Notes: generated by a model from the letters alone, not told the origin. Shown: positions 18,930 through 27,989, counted from the first letter of the stretch. The stretch: 64,000 bases of DNA from Acidobacteriota bacterium (GCA_003223935.1 QHXQ01000056.1:1-64000), one strand, 5' to 3'. Made by a program: numbers and translations.

Positions 18930-19487
18930 TTACTGTACGTCACTCAGTACGTCGGGAGGCGACATAACAGGCATCTCACTCCTGCTGAGGAATATATCAA
19001 TTTCCTCGTCCTGATCCCCCGCTTTATAGAAGTACGTGGCAAGAGCATGGACATTACGTATGTTCTCTCCGGCCTCTTGCTTTGCCATTGCGAACTGAAT
19101 ACAGGTCTCTCGACTGTGCCTGGACTTAGGCGGACCTGAACGTCTGCCCGTTTCACCGGCCCCTCTTTCAGCAGCCTCAACACCTCCGGCCCACGGATGA
19201 GCCGGAAAGACGCACTGTAAAACACCGGCTGCTGCGCGGCGGTTCTGTATTTTAATCAGGCCGCAGCTTTCAAGCGCAGTTAAGAACTCGTTGACTTGCG
19301 TCTCTTCATCGCCTAACTCGGCGGCAAGCGCCGGGATGTATACTTTTGCCGCGCCCTTGATCCCGGCCTTTTGGGCCAGGAGTACATACACAAGTTTCGC
19401 CCCGTGTTCGATCTCGGGTCGTGTCAGGAGCCAGAGAGGAATGAATACTCCTCTCAGAGTAAGAGTCGTACTAGAGCTGTGAGTCAC
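18930..19487 (-). CDS. Winged-helix island protein, paralogue 2
   Basis: The best start is GTG at 19487, preceded by AGGAG with 7-nt spacing, giving 185 residues; a longer frame upstream (to 19562) lacks such a site. The N-terminal part (FIPLWLLTRPEIEHGAKLVY, then a helix-turn-helix with TQVNEFLTALESCGLIKI) and the C-terminal part (KSRHSRETCIQFAMAKQ, FYKAGDQDEEIDIFLS) repeat the domain order of the gene at 17519-18196. The two copies have diverged strongly, so the duplication is old or they arrived separately. A DNA-binding control role on the mobile island is inferred. It is 89 bp before the small gene at 19577 in genome coordinates and follows it in transcription. Confidence 0.72.
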   Translation of the reverse strand: MTHSSSTTLTLRGVFIPLWLLTRPEIEHGAKLVYVLLAQKAGIKGAAKVYIPALAAELGDEETQVNEFLTALESCGLIKIQNRRAAAGVLQCVFPAHPWAGGVEAAERGAGETGRRSGPPKSRHSRETCIQFAMAKQEAGENIRNVHALATYFYKAGDQDEEIDIFLSRSEMPVMSPPDVLSDVQ

Positions 19488-19576
19488 TTTTATTCTCCTG
19501 TTAGATGAAGGATAGTAAGAGTCAGAACACGGGCCGTACCGAGAGCCGTTCCAGCACCGCAATTCAGCGCACCTTT

Positions 19577-19843
19577 CTATCCAAGGTTGCCTTTATCTTT
19601 AGTCTCCTCCCGGAGCCATTGTTTGAATCCGGCGTCGCTATGGAAAACTTTGAGTAATGCCTTCTCTATAACTTCGTCGGTTGACGGTTCAATGCCTGAA
19701 ACAGCATTGATAAATCTCGCGTACTGATGCAGCGTTTGCAGTACGCGCACATCAAGCTTATGCTTGACCACTTCATGGTCCACCTTTTCAAAACACAGGA
19801 TCGGTTGGATTGCTCCCGATTCCGTTAATTTACGTCTTGGCAC
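19577..19843 (-). CDS. Small island protein of unknown function
   Basis: An 88-residue protein read from GTG at 19843, which is preceded by AAGGAG at 9-nt spacing; the longer frame to 19897 has no such site and is less likely. The sequence begins with a basic PRRKLTESG segment and is mainly helical (HQYARFINAVSGIEPSTDEV, then IEKALLKVFHSDAGFKQWL), like a small relaxosome accessory or ribbon-helix-helix-type protein. I do not recognise the family. It lies between the relaxase gene and winged-helix paralogue 2, all on the minus strand, so it may belong to the mobilization module. Confidence 0.55.
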   Translation of the reverse strand: MPRRKLTESGAIQPILCFEKVDHEVVKHKLDVRVLQTLHQYARFINAVSGIEPSTDEVIEKALLKVFHSDAGFKQWLREETKDKGNLG

Positions 19844-20288
19844 TATCTCTTTCTCCTTCCGGCGTTCGAGGCCACGCCAATCAATCGTTTTTAGCACCGG
19901 ACTTCAACCGAATTATTCCAGTCGTTTTCGTCCATCTTTGCTCTACTTTATTCGCTTACGTTGGCCTGATTTTCGTTCTAATCTTGTCCTGCCTTATCTT
20001 CATTTTCATCTTCGGATTAATACCCGATCTTCCCCTGAATATTCGCCCCTCTATTTCCATTCTTCGTTGCTCATATAGGGCCCGAAAATGCCCCGGCTAT
20101 CTGCGCTCTTAACAATCATTTGATCGCTGATTTATTACCGCTCGTTCTACGCGACTCTGGCAGGCCCGGAACTTCCGGTCTCCAGTCTTATGCCTCATGA
20201 CCTCCATCCCATTGTGACAAGCGACGGACTAACCCACTGCAAGGTTTGCCCAGTGTGGCCTAAATTAATTTTCCTATGCTGCAATAAG
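19844..20288. other. Spacer downstream of the relaxase gene
   Basis: About 445 bp with a pyrimidine-rich plus strand (repeated CTT/TCTT runs between 19950 and 20070) and no supportable gene. The overlapping ORFs in it lack ribosome binding sites and family features. Confidence 0.4.
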
Positions 20289-21485
20289 TCACCTACTACG
20301 ACTATATCCATCGCGACTACGACTCCGTGATGCGTGGTGATCAGTTCTACTCTGGTCATCACGCGACATGATGTGTTTCCTAGATAGAGGCACAGGCTCG
20401 GGGCGCTCCAGCTTAATGAATTTGGGCGGTACAGGCACCCGTTGCGGTCTAACGGAGAGACGCGCATGAACGGCGCGATCAATCTCATCCCAAGTCCGGT
20501 CAGCTTTACCCGTGCGGAACTCTTCGGCGACCTTGCCAAAATATCTAACGCCGGCACGAGCGTGCTGCATGACATTCCGTCGCTGCTCTTCGGCTGCCAT
20601 GCTTACAAGCATTACGTTGCGGACGTCCTGTTCGTGCTGTGGGTCGAAAGCCACGCGCTCCGGGTTGAGACCCGCCATCAACTTGCGGTAGCTCAACTCT
20701 CGGTGGATTGCGCTGCCCTTCACAGAAACTTCACCGTAATTGAATACCCAGCCATGGACTTTTCCGTGCTTATCTTTCTTCTCACTTATAGTGATCCCGA
20801 CATGTTCCAGCCGCTGCTCAAAGACACCTCTGGCGGGACGGTCCGCGCGCGCTGCACAGATCGCCGCTCGCATCCGGTCGAGCAAATCAGGGATGCCAGA
20901 CTGCTCTAACCTGCGGTGCTCTGTCGGGGAAAGTGAATGCCGCTCAGGATCGAATGCTCTCGGAGTTAGTTCATATCTGCTCTCAATCCCGCGCGCCTCG
21001 CTATTCCATTTGTAACGGTCAAAAGAAGAATCCCATGCCCGCCCCTGCGTATCGGTGGAGCTGATCAACATATGAACGTGAGGATGAGCTCGGTCATCGT
21101 GCAATATGAGGATCATCGCGCGGTCCTCGCCCACCACGTTCCTTGCTAGTTCGCGAGTGACGGCGACAGGCCCACCGCAAATGTTCTTTAGCTTCTCGGC
21201 GTCTTCAGGATCGAATGAAGCGACGACGTGTAACAGGTCGTTTTTAAGAGATCGAACGGCACTCAGCCGGGCATTCTTGGTGAAGTCATCCATGCTTCGA
21301 GCCAGTGACCTCACCAGTTTGTGCGCCCCGCCGGGCGTCTCCGGTATTTCGGACATCACGGGCAGATTGTGAACGGCTATATCGGCGACGCGGCTCGCAC
21401 GCGCCTGCTCTATCGCCCGATCAATAATCAAGTAGTACAGGGGGTCGCCAGCGCCGCCCGATTTTTTAGACTCTTTAACAATCAT
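20289..21485 (-). CDS. HUH relaxase / mobilization nuclease
   Basis: A 398-residue protein with the relaxase three-histidine metal site HDDRAHPHVHML (H134, H136, H138), the hallmark of MobA/VirD2-type HUH nucleases that nick at oriT and stay bound to the transferred strand. The first 90 residues should hold the catalytic tyrosine: YY at 17-18 is a candidate, but this is not certain because family members usually have it nearer the N-terminus. The C-terminal 60 residues are basic and Arg/Ser-rich. The start codon overlaps the MobC stop by 4 nt (ATGA), so the pair is translationally coupled. No coupling protein or type IV secretion genes are visible, which points to a mobilizable rather than self-transmissible element. 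Confidence 0.85.
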   Translation of the reverse strand: MIVKESKKSGGAGDPLYYLIIDRAIEQARASRVADIAVHNLPVMSEIPETPGGAHKLVRSLARSMDDFTKNARLSAVRSLKNDLLHVVASFDPEDAEKLKNICGGPVAVTRELARNVVGEDRAMILILHDDRAHPHVHMLISSTDTQGRAWDSSFDRYKWNSEARGIESRYELTPRAFDPERHSLSPTEHRRLEQSGIPDLLDRMRAAICAARADRPARGVFEQRLEHVGITISEKKDKHGKVHGWVFNYGEVSVKGSAIHRELSYRKLMAGLNPERVAFDPQHEQDVRNVMLVSMAAEEQRRNVMQHARAGVRYFGKVAEEFRTGKADRTWDEIDRAVHARLSVRPQRVPVPPKFIKLERPEPVPLSRKHIMSRDDQSRTDHHASRSRSRDGYSRSR

Positions 21486-21868
21486 TGAGCTTCCAGTTTT
21501 ACTGTCAAGTCTTTTAGTAATGCATATAGCTTGCCAAACCGCTCCTCGAAGTATTCCAAGTCTTCATCCGTGATGCTCCCTTGGCCGCACGACCAGCGAA
21601 GCGTACCGATCGCCTGATCAAACTCGTTGCCAATGCCTCTGAGCTGGTTTAAGGCCTCGCGGGTCAGGGAAAGCGGCGGCAGTTTCCGGGAGAGGATTAC
21701 GAGGCGCGTATAAGCACTCAGGCTTAGTCCGGAGTAGGCGGCACATTGCTCGAGCCAAGTCACCTCTTCAAGCGTGACTCGCGTTCTGATAATGACCGAG
21801 CGCGGCCCGCGCGAAGACCGCGGACGTCTCAGGACTGTGGATTTATCTTCAGGGCCTTCCTTTAGCAT
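21482..21868 (-). CDS. MobC-like relaxosome accessory protein
   Basis: A 128-residue basic protein. The N-terminal part (SVIIRTRVTLEEVTWLEQCA then GLSLSAYTRLVIL) fits a ribbon-helix-helix DNA-binding fold. The segment LNQLRGIGNEFDQAIGTLRW matches the conserved LnqIgnnlNQ motif of MobC proteins, which help the relaxase open oriT. It directly precedes the relaxase gene with a 4-nt overlap, the usual mobC-mobA order. oriT is therefore expected in the spacer just upstream, 21869-22485. Confidence 0.78.
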   Translation of the reverse strand: MLKEGPEDKSTVLRRPRSSRGPRSVIIRTRVTLEEVTWLEQCAAYSGLSLSAYTRLVILSRKLPPLSLTREALNQLRGIGNEFDQAIGTLRWSCGQGSITDEDLEYFEERFGKLYALLKDLTVKLEAQ

Positions 21869-22485
21869 CTCTGATTCTTAACTTAATTTGCAGAGAACTA
21901 ACTTCTCGTCGGTGACATTACAAGAGCCATGCCAGACCAGCAGAGCATGACCTGAATCCAGCCCAGCTTTTTATGTTTGCGCCCGGTAGGATTCATTCAA
22001 GCAGCGCGAACCTGAAGGCTCATCTTCGGTCGTGAGGCTCGGTTAACGCACTTCGTGGCCTGTATTTAGAAAGCCGTAGTAAGCAGAGGCGCGAGCCAGG
22101 CTGAGAGGGGTCGTGCGAAGCGAAATAAAAATTTGCGGTGGTCTAACTATGCCTCACGACAGGCAATTCTAAAAAGGCTCAAAGTCCAATTTTTGGACTA
22201 AAAGCTGGACTTTGAGGGTCAAATTTTGGACTTTGTTTTGCAGGTCAAATTTGTGAACACTCTTTCGCGGGATCGCTCTTTCTCGCGGAGTCGCTCGAAA
22301 TAAAGGGGTTCTGGATAACTCCGACCACATCAGCTATCCAAGCTTAGCTTCCCAGAACCTCTGTGATTTTTGTGCACACTTATTGCACTGGCGATGGGCG
22401 GTTATTCAATCATCCAGAGTGGCCATTGCATCTCCACACCGCTGCGATGGCACTCAGGGACAGAAGCGAAGAGGCTTAAACTGAA
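21869..22485. repeat. AT-rich repeat region, candidate oriT/control region of the island
   Basis: This 617-bp gene-free stretch divides the minus-strand mob genes from the plus-strand excisionase-like and integrase genes. At 22178-22188 and 22206-22216 lies a perfect 11-bp inverted repeat (CTCAAAGTCCA / TGGACTTTGAG). TGGACTTTG recurs at 22227-22235, and GGTCAAATTT occurs twice, at 22217-22226 and 22243-22252. A looser direct repeat (TTTCGCGGGATCGCTC / TTTCTCGCGGAGTCGCTC) follows around 22263-22298. Position and structure fit an oriT, an iteron-type origin, or operators for the nearby DNA-binding proteins; the sequence alone does not say which. Confidence 0.5.
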
Positions 22486-22848
22486 ATGAACGAAGCGATC
22501 ACAATCGAATCTCTGATCAACCAGCATATTCACAATCAGCTTGAGGAGAAACTGCCCAGAGTAGTCTCCGAGCAGTTGAAGCAGATCGCGCCGCCGCCGG
22601 TCTGGATGACGGAGAAGCAACTGGCCGAATACTGGCAGCTACGGACGCCGAACGGCGAGGTCACGGTCCACTCGATCCGCAAGTGGACTGCCCGCCCGGA
22701 TAACGAGCATCCCCTACCTTGCGCATCAATGGGCGAGATGCGCCGCTACCATCGCGAAGAGGTAGACCGGTGGGCCAGAGAAGAAGCCGCGCGGCAAAAG
22801 AAGAAGAGATATCCCGAACTGAAGATCGCAGAAACGCGAGCGAGCTAA
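22486..22848 (+). CDS. Excisionase-like helix-turn-helix protein
   Basis: A 120-residue protein. The N-terminal 40 residues are helical (LINQHIHNQLEEKLPRVVSE), and residues 45-100 read WMTEKQLAEYWQLR, VHSIRKWTARP and RYHREEVDRWARE. This is the MerR/Xis-like helix-turn-helix arrangement of phage-type excisionases and recombination directionality factors, followed by a basic tail. It lies 74 bp before the integrase gene on the same strand, the usual place for a directionality factor. It probably shifts the integrase toward excision; a plain repressor of the integrase is the alternative. Confidence 0.72.
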   Translation: MNEAITIESLINQHIHNQLEEKLPRVVSEQLKQIAPPPVWMTEKQLAEYWQLRTPNGEVTVHSIRKWTARPDNEHPLPCASMGEMRRYHREEVDRWAREEAARQKKKRYPELKIAETRAS

Positions 22849-22922
22849 TTCTTCACCGTCTCAATACCCTTGTGTTATGCTCCGTCACGCTTTGACGGCT
22901 GCCATCACAAGGAGAAAGAAAC

Positions 22923-24071
22923 ATGGCAGTCTACAAACGCTACAACGGTAAACGGATCAAGCCGTCCGATCCGAACTGGGACAGCGGCACGTGGGTCGTC
23001 GAGTTTAACCTGCGCGGCCACCGCGTCAAGGAGGCTATACCCAAGGCGCAGACCAAGAAGCAGGCCGAGCAGGTTGAGACTCAAATTCGGCAGGCGATCT
23101 TTGACAGAAAGTACAACCGCGCTTCCGCCATCACGCGCTTCTCGGAGTTCGTTGACGGCGTGTTCCTGCCCTGGGCGCGTGAGAATAAGCGGAGTTGGGA
23201 GGACGACGAGCAGAGGGTAGCTAAGGTCAAAGAGTTCTTCGGCCAGCGGGCGATCAGGGACATCTCGCCGATGCTCATCGAGAAGTTCAAGAGCGAGTTG
23301 CGCAAGTCCGACAGCAGGTACAAGCGCACCTTCTCCCCGGCGACCGTCAACCGCTACCTCCAAGTGCTCTCCCGCGTCCTCTCGATGGCTTACGAGAACG
23401 GCATCGTGGACGGCAACCCGGTGTCGAGAGTTAAACGCCTGAGGGAGCCAGAACCCAGACAGCGCTACTTGAATCAGTATGCGGCCGACGAAGAGGAGCG
23501 GCTGATGAAGGCGCTGGTGGTCTATGGCGAGCACGTAGTCGCACTAGCAGAACTGGACTTGGAAGTGGGTATGCGGCTCGGCGAGTTACTCAATTCTCGG
23601 TGGGCGGATGTGGATGAGGTTAATCAACTCATCTCCATCACGCAGACCAAGAACGACAAGCCACGCCTAGTTCCCTTGACTGCCCGGGCGATGGGAATCC
23701 TCAAGCGCCTGCGGCAGGACGCGCCTGACGAGGAGTTGATCTTCGACCAGCAGCTCACGGGCAGGAAGCGCCGCCAGTTGATGGTCTGTTTCGAGCGGGC
23801 CGTCGAGGCCGCTGAGATCGGGAACTTCCGCTTCCACGATCTGCGGCACACCTTCGCCACACGACTCAGGGCAGCGAACGTACACGAGTACGACATCGCC
23901 GACCTCTTGGGGCACTCGACGACGCCCGGCGAGACGCGGAACACCAAGGTCACGCGCGGCTACGCGCACGGCGTCCCGCAAAGGCTGCGGGATGCTGTGA
24001 ACAGTCTGGAAGAAGGTAAGCGCCTGATTTCAGCTACGCCAACTCTACGCCAAGTGGCGAAAGGGGCTTGA
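22923..24071 (+). CDS. Tyrosine recombinase / phage-type integrase
   Basis: The 382-residue protein has the full tyrosine recombinase set: R218 (GMRLGELL), K243, H305 and R308 (FHDLRHTFATRL), H331 (LLGHS) and the nucleophile Y347 (TRGYAHG). A SAM-like core-binding domain lies at about 70-170. AAGGAGA precedes the ATG. The stop is 60 bp from the 3' end of tRNA-Ser(CGA), so it integrates the island into that gene. Length and motifs are complete, so it should be active. Confidence 0.92.
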   Translation: MAVYKRYNGKRIKPSDPNWDSGTWVVEFNLRGHRVKEAIPKAQTKKQAEQVETQIRQAIFDRKYNRASAITRFSEFVDGVFLPWARENKRSWEDDEQRVAKVKEFFGQRAIRDISPMLIEKFKSELRKSDSRYKRTFSPATVNRYLQVLSRVLSMAYENGIVDGNPVSRVKRLREPEPRQRYLNQYAADEEERLMKALVVYGEHVVALAELDLEVGMRLGELLNSRWADVDEVNQLISITQTKNDKPRLVPLTARAMGILKRLRQDAPDEELIFDQQLTGRKRRQLMVCFERAVEAAEIGNFRFHDLRHTFATRLRAANVHEYDIADLLGHSTTPGETRNTKVTRGYAHGVPQRLRDAVNSLEEGKRLISATPTLRQVAKGA

Positions 24072-24131
24072 GCCGGGATGAAGAAATCAGCCCGCCCAAG
24101 CCTCTCTAAATGATTGAGCCTGAATGAAATA

Positions 24132-24221
<90 letters not shown>

Positions 24222-24232
24222 GCACAGGAAAA

Positions 24233-24312
24233 TGATGAAGGATGAACGCAGAATGATGAATGAAAAATCTTTGCTTCTTTCATTTATCATCTATTATTCT
24301 GCGTTCATCGTC
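24233..24312. repeat. Heptamer inverted-repeat array A (TGATGAA type)
   Basis: Left arm: units TGATGAA, GGATGAA, CGCAGAA, TGATGAA, TGAAAAA in exact 7-nt phase from 24233. After a short spacer the right arm repeats the same units in reverse complement (TTTATCA, TCTATTA, TTCTGCG, TTCATCG) with one unit extra. The right arm lies inside the 3' end of tadA and encodes its acidic/basic tail. The arms could form a long hairpin. Confidence 0.8.
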
Positions 24313-24807
24313 TGCTTTACGCCGTGCGCGGAAGAATTCTTGCATCAACTCTCTCGATTCCGCTTCGAGCACGCCCGGCGTTAGCTCCATTCGATGATTC
24401 AAAGAACTGGCATCACAGATGCGAAAGACCGATTCGACTGCGCCCGCGCGTTCGTCGCGCGCGCCATAGACGAGCCGACGAATGCGTGCTTGCACGAGTG
24501 CGCCGGCACACATTGCGCACGGCTCAATCGTCGAATAGACAACTGCGCCCGTCAGTCTGTAGTTGCCGAATGCACGAGCAGCAGCGCGCAGGGCGAGAAC
24601 TTCGGCGTGCGCGGTTGGATCGCAGTCGGTGCGCGTGCGATTGCCGCCGACGGCCAAGAGCGTGCCGTCGGCGTTGACAACGCATGCGCCGATGGGCACT
24701 TCGTCGTGTTCGACAGCCGCCCGGCGCGCCGCCTCAAGCGCCACGCGCATCCAACGCGCGTCTGCGTCTTCCGGCCCGCGCTCTTGCAACTCCTCACGCA
24801 CAGACAT
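24280..24807 (-). CDS. tadA: tRNA-specific adenosine deaminase TadA
   Basis: TadA converts A34 to inosine in tRNA-Arg(ACG). The zinc deaminase motifs are complete: HAEV with H67 and catalytic E69, and PCAMC with C97 and C100. The usual TadA core spans about residues 18-150. I place the start at the ATG at 24807 (175 residues); the frame is open to 24876, but the additional residues do not look like part of the family. The C-terminal residues [10 protein letters not shown] are encoded by the right arm of heptamer array A, so the tail is probably not conserved. The gene lies just outside the island beyond tRNA-Ser. Confidence 0.92.
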   Translation of the reverse strand: MSVREELQERGPEDADARWMRVALEAARRAAVEHDEVPIGACVVNADGTLLAVGGNRTRTDCDPTAHAEVLALRAAARAFGNYRLTGAVVYSTIEPCAMCAGALVQARIRRLVYGARDERAGAVESVFRICDASSLNHRMELTPGVLEAESRELMQEFFRARRKADDERRIIDDK

Positions 24808-25075
24808 GTTCAAGCAGCCACAGGCAAAAACTGAATATAGGTGTGCGTCGCGCCGACTGTCAACCGACGTTCGCACGTTTTAATTTGCTCGCGCAGACGT
24901 GTCCAACGCGCGTTCGCTTCGCACGGTGCGCCGGCAATTTGCGCCGCCGATTTTGCGCTGGCGCTTGGCTAACGACAATTTTAATGGCGCGCCGACACGC
25001 AACCCCGTGCTATCATCGGCTACGGTCGCCGATTAAGGCTCTCCCGCGCGTCAAGCGCACAACCGACCGACGCAA

Positions 25076-26047
25076 ATGAAACCTGATGTTCGTCCGAGAC
25101 CGACTGGCCCGTTGATGCGGCCCGACCGCGTATCGGGTGCGTTGACGCCGCCCGTCGCGCCGCCGCGCGAAGTGACGCGCACGCCTGAACGCGCCGACAC
25201 GACCGTCACACTCTTGGGCCGCAAGCTCTCGCCCGCCGAACTCAACACGGCGCTCGCACACTTTTATCGCGGCGAGATTCAACGCTCGAACACTTGGCGC
25301 AACCGGCTCGACACGACGACCAACTGGGCAGTCATCACCGCTGGTGCGACACTTTCATTTGCCTTCTCGTCGGCCGCCAACCCGCACTTCGTCATCCCGA
25401 TCAACTCGATCCTTGTCGCCTTCTTTCTCTTCATGGAGGCGCGCCGTTATCGCTATTACGAAATCTGGGCGAGCCGCGTGCGCGTGCTTGAGACCGGCTA
25501 CTTCGCGCCGCTGCTAACGGGCGCGCCGACCGACACAGACTGGGCGCAGCACCTCGCCGAAGATTTGCGCACGCCGCGCTTCACGATCAGCGAATGGGAG
25601 GCGGTCGGGCGGCGGCTGCGGCGCAACTATCTCTGGATTTTCGCGCTGCTCGCCGCGAGTTGGAACTTGAAGGTCTATCTACATCCAAAGCCGGCTGTGA
25701 ACTTTGATGAGTTCCTAAGTCGCGCCGCCATCGGCTTCGTGCCCGGCGAGTTGATGGTCGCGCTCGGCATCGTCTTCAACGTCGCCGTGCTGCTCTTCGC
25801 CTTCGGCACGCTACGCCTGCGGCAAGCGACCGGCGAGGTCTTGCCGCAACATCAATTCAACTTCCACCCGATCCGCAGCATGTCGAACCTGACCCGCGCC
25901 GCACGCCAACGCCGCGCCACCGTCCGCCGCACCAAGAAAGCGCGCGAACGCACACGCATGACCCGCACCGGCGAATTCAAACGCCCAGACCTAGACGACA
26001 TACACCGCACACAATTTCCGGTCAAAGAAGAAACGATAACGAAGTGA
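25076..26047 (+). CDS. DUF2270 family membrane protein
   Basis: The 323-residue product has a proline-rich cytosolic N-terminus (about 1-60). Next comes NTWRNRLDTTTNWAVITAGA and two close transmembrane helices (about 83-120), the motif FLFMEARRYRYYEIW, and a second hydrophobic pair at about 190-260. This order is that of the DUF2270 family of predicted integral membrane proteins. The family's function is unknown. The C-terminal 45 residues are strongly basic. The stop codon region runs directly into heptamer array B. Confidence 0.8.
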   Translation: MKPDVRPRPTGPLMRPDRVSGALTPPVAPPREVTRTPERADTTVTLLGRKLSPAELNTALAHFYRGEIQRSNTWRNRLDTTTNWAVITAGATLSFAFSSAANPHFVIPINSILVAFFLFMEARRYRYYEIWASRVRVLETGYFAPLLTGAPTDTDWAQHLAEDLRTPRFTISEWEAVGRRLRRNYLWIFALLAASWNLKVYLHPKPAVNFDEFLSRAAIGFVPGELMVALGIVFNVAVLLFAFGTLRLRQATGEVLPQHQFNFHPIRSMSNLTRAARQRRATVRRTKKARERTRMTRTGEFKRPDLDDIHRTQFPVKEETITK

Positions 26048-26117
26048 CGAGTGCCAAGTGACAAGTGACGAGTTAAAACATTTGCCCCGCTTGTTACCCG
26101 TAATTTGTCACTGCTTT
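26045..26117. repeat. Heptamer inverted-repeat array B (TGACRAG type)
   Basis: Left arm: TGACGAG, TGCCAAG, TGACAAG, TGACGAG, TTAAAAC in 7-nt phase from 26045. Right arm: CTTGTTA, CCCGTAA, TTTGTCA, CTGCTTT from 26090, the imperfect reverse complement. It fills nearly the whole space between DUF2270 and hutH; its first unit carries the TGA stop of DUF2270. Confidence 0.8.
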
Positions 26118-26118
26118 T

Positions 26119-27618
26119 ATGCTTGAACTGAACGGCCAACCGCTTTCGCTTGAACAAGTCGCCGCCGTTGCGCGTGGCGCTGCGCAGGTCACACTCGGCG
26201 CGGCGGCGCGTGAGCGCGTCGAGGCGGCGCGCACAGTCATCGAGCGGATTATCGCGGAGGAGCGCGTCGTCTATGGCGTGAACACAGGCTTCGGCAAGTT
26301 GTCGGATTACACGATCCCGCCCGATGAGTTGCGCGAACTGCAATTGAATCTCGTGCGCAGCCATGCGTGCGGCGTCGGTGCGCCGCTTGCGCTTGCAGAG
26401 GCGCGCGCGATGATGCTGTTGCGCGCCAACGTGCTCGCGTTGGGTTTTAGCGGCGCGCGTGCGTTGGTCATCGAGACGTTGCTGGCGATGCTTGAACGCG
26501 ATGTCGTGCCGGTTGTGCCGGAGCGCGGGTCGGTCGGCGCGTCGGGCGATCTCGCGCCGCTCGCGCATCTGGCGCAAGTGGTTATCGGCGAAGGCGAAGC
26601 GTTCTATCGCGGCGCCCGTATGTCGAGCGCGGAGGCTTTAGAGCGTGCAGGCATCGAACCCTTGCGGCTCGAAGCCAAAGAAGGACTTGCGCTCTTGAAC
26701 GGCACGCAAGCGATGACGGCCGTCGGCGCGCTGGCGCTGGCACGCGCCGACCGACTCGCGCGCGTGGCGACGGTCGCAGGCGCGATGACGCTCGAAGCCT
26801 TGCGCGGCACGCCCGTCGCTTTCGATGCGCGCATCCACGCCGCGCGGCCACACGCAGGTCAGACGGAAGTTGCAGCCCATCTGCGTGCGCTCTTGCAGGA
26901 CAGCGAGATCAGACGCTCGCATCTCGAAAACGATCCGCGCGTGCAGGACGCATACAGCTTGCGTTGCATGCCGCAGGTGCACGGCGCTGTGCGCGATGCG
27001 CTCCGGCACGCGCGCGCAGTCGTCGAGATCGAGACCGGCAGCGCGACCGACAACCCGCTCGTCTTCACGGACACGAACGAAGTGTTATCGGGCGGCAACT
27101 TTCACGGCGCGCCGGTCGCGCTCGTCTGCGATTACGCCACAATCGCGCTCGTCGATCTCGTGAGCATCACAGAGCGGCGCGTTGATCGGCTCGTCAATCC
27201 AGATGAGAACGAAGACCTGCCGCCGTTTTTGACCACGCATCCGGGCATCTCTTCCGGTTTCATGATGGCGCAGATCGTCGCGGCGGCGCTCGTCGCCGAA
27301 GCGCGCGCGCGCGCGCATCCGGCGAGCGTGGATAACGTGCCGACCGACGGCGGCAAAGAGGATCACGTTTCGATGGGCATGACGGCTGCGACCAAGTTAC
27401 GCCGCGTCGTCGAGATCGCCGAGCACGCCACAGCCATCGAACTGCTCACCGCCGCCGAAGCCCTCGAACATCGCGCGCCGCTCAAGCCCGGCGTCGGCGT
27501 CCGCCGCGCTTATGAAGTCGTGCGCCGACACGCGCCGCGTCTCACGCGCGACCGCGCGCTCGCGCACGATTTTGAAAACTTAGTCGCAGCCATCCAGCGC
27601 GGCGAGTTTGATATTTGA
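26119..27618 (+). CDS. hutH: Histidine ammonia-lyase HutH
   Basis: This 499-residue enzyme removes ammonia from L-histidine to give trans-urocanate. The MIO prosthetic group forms from A141-S142-G143 in GSVGASGDLAPLAH, and Y52-G53 in the VYGVNTGFGKL loop is also as expected. Length is normal for the family. The start ATG follows heptamer array B almost directly, with no clear ribosome binding site. hutU lies 2.9 kb downstream on the same strand, interrupted by cell-wall genes on the opposite strand. hutI and later pathway genes are not in the window. Confidence 0.95.
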   Translation: MLELNGQPLSLEQVAAVARGAAQVTLGAAARERVEAARTVIERIIAEERVVYGVNTGFGKLSDYTIPPDELRELQLNLVRSHACGVGAPLALAEARAMMLLRANVLALGFSGARALVIETLLAMLERDVVPVVPERGSVGASGDLAPLAHLAQVVIGEGEAFYRGARMSSAEALERAGIEPLRLEAKEGLALLNGTQAMTAVGALALARADRLARVATVAGAMTLEALRGTPVAFDARIHAARPHAGQTEVAAHLRALLQDSEIRRSHLENDPRVQDAYSLRCMPQVHGAVRDALRHARAVVEIETGSATDNPLVFTDTNEVLSGGNFHGAPVALVCDYATIALVDLVSITERRVDRLVNPDENEDLPPFLTTHPGISSGFMMAQIVAAALVAEARARAHPASVDNVPTDGGKEDHVSMGMTAATKLRRVVEIAEHATAIELLTAAEALEHRAPLKPGVGVRRAYEVVRRHAPRLTRDRALAHDFENLVAAIQRGEFDI

Positions 27619-27681
27619 GCGTGACGCTCACAATCGGCTCGCTCATCAAACCCGCCACGAAGGTTTCTTTGCGCTTGCGCT

Positions 27682-27978
27682 TTAACCTTTCGGATTCAGA
27701 ATCGTGATCTGAAGTTGGTCCGGCTGATCGGGCATCCAACCTTGATTGAGCAAGTCGCTGACGTAGCCGAGCACAGTCTGCGCTTGATATTGCTGATCGT
27801 CGCGTGTGGCCGCCGTCGCATCTGCGCTCAAGTATGCACGCACGATCACGCGATACTCATCATCGCCGCGCTTCAACCCGACAGCCCAATCCGTGCCGGG
27901 CCAGCTACTGCCGTCGGGCTGGATGAAGTGCGCGGCCAAGCCACTCTCGATGCGCAGCAACCACTGGGGTTCACTCAC
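27682..27978 (-). CDS. Small conserved-looking hypothetical protein
   Basis: A 98-residue ORF starting at GTG 27978, preceded by AAAAGGAT. It reads as a compact alpha/beta domain (WLLRIESGLAAHFIQPDGS, then EYRVIVRAYLSADA and GYVSDLLNQGW). No signal peptide, membrane helix or known motif is visible. It begins 11 bp after the L,D-transpeptidase stop on the same strand, so the two are very likely co-transcribed. The family is not recognised. Confidence 0.55.
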   Translation of the reverse strand: MSEPQWLLRIESGLAAHFIQPDGSSWPGTDWAVGLKRGDDEYRVIVRAYLSADATAATRDDQQYQAQTVLGYVSDLLNQGWMPDQPDQLQITILNPKG

Positions 27979-27989
27979 AGTTGATCCTT

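Noticed and set aside
1-24131. Search for a second copy of the tRNA-Ser 3' end as the left attachment site
   Set aside because: No matching direct repeat was recognised by eye; the other end is probably left of the window, so no left boundary is claimed.
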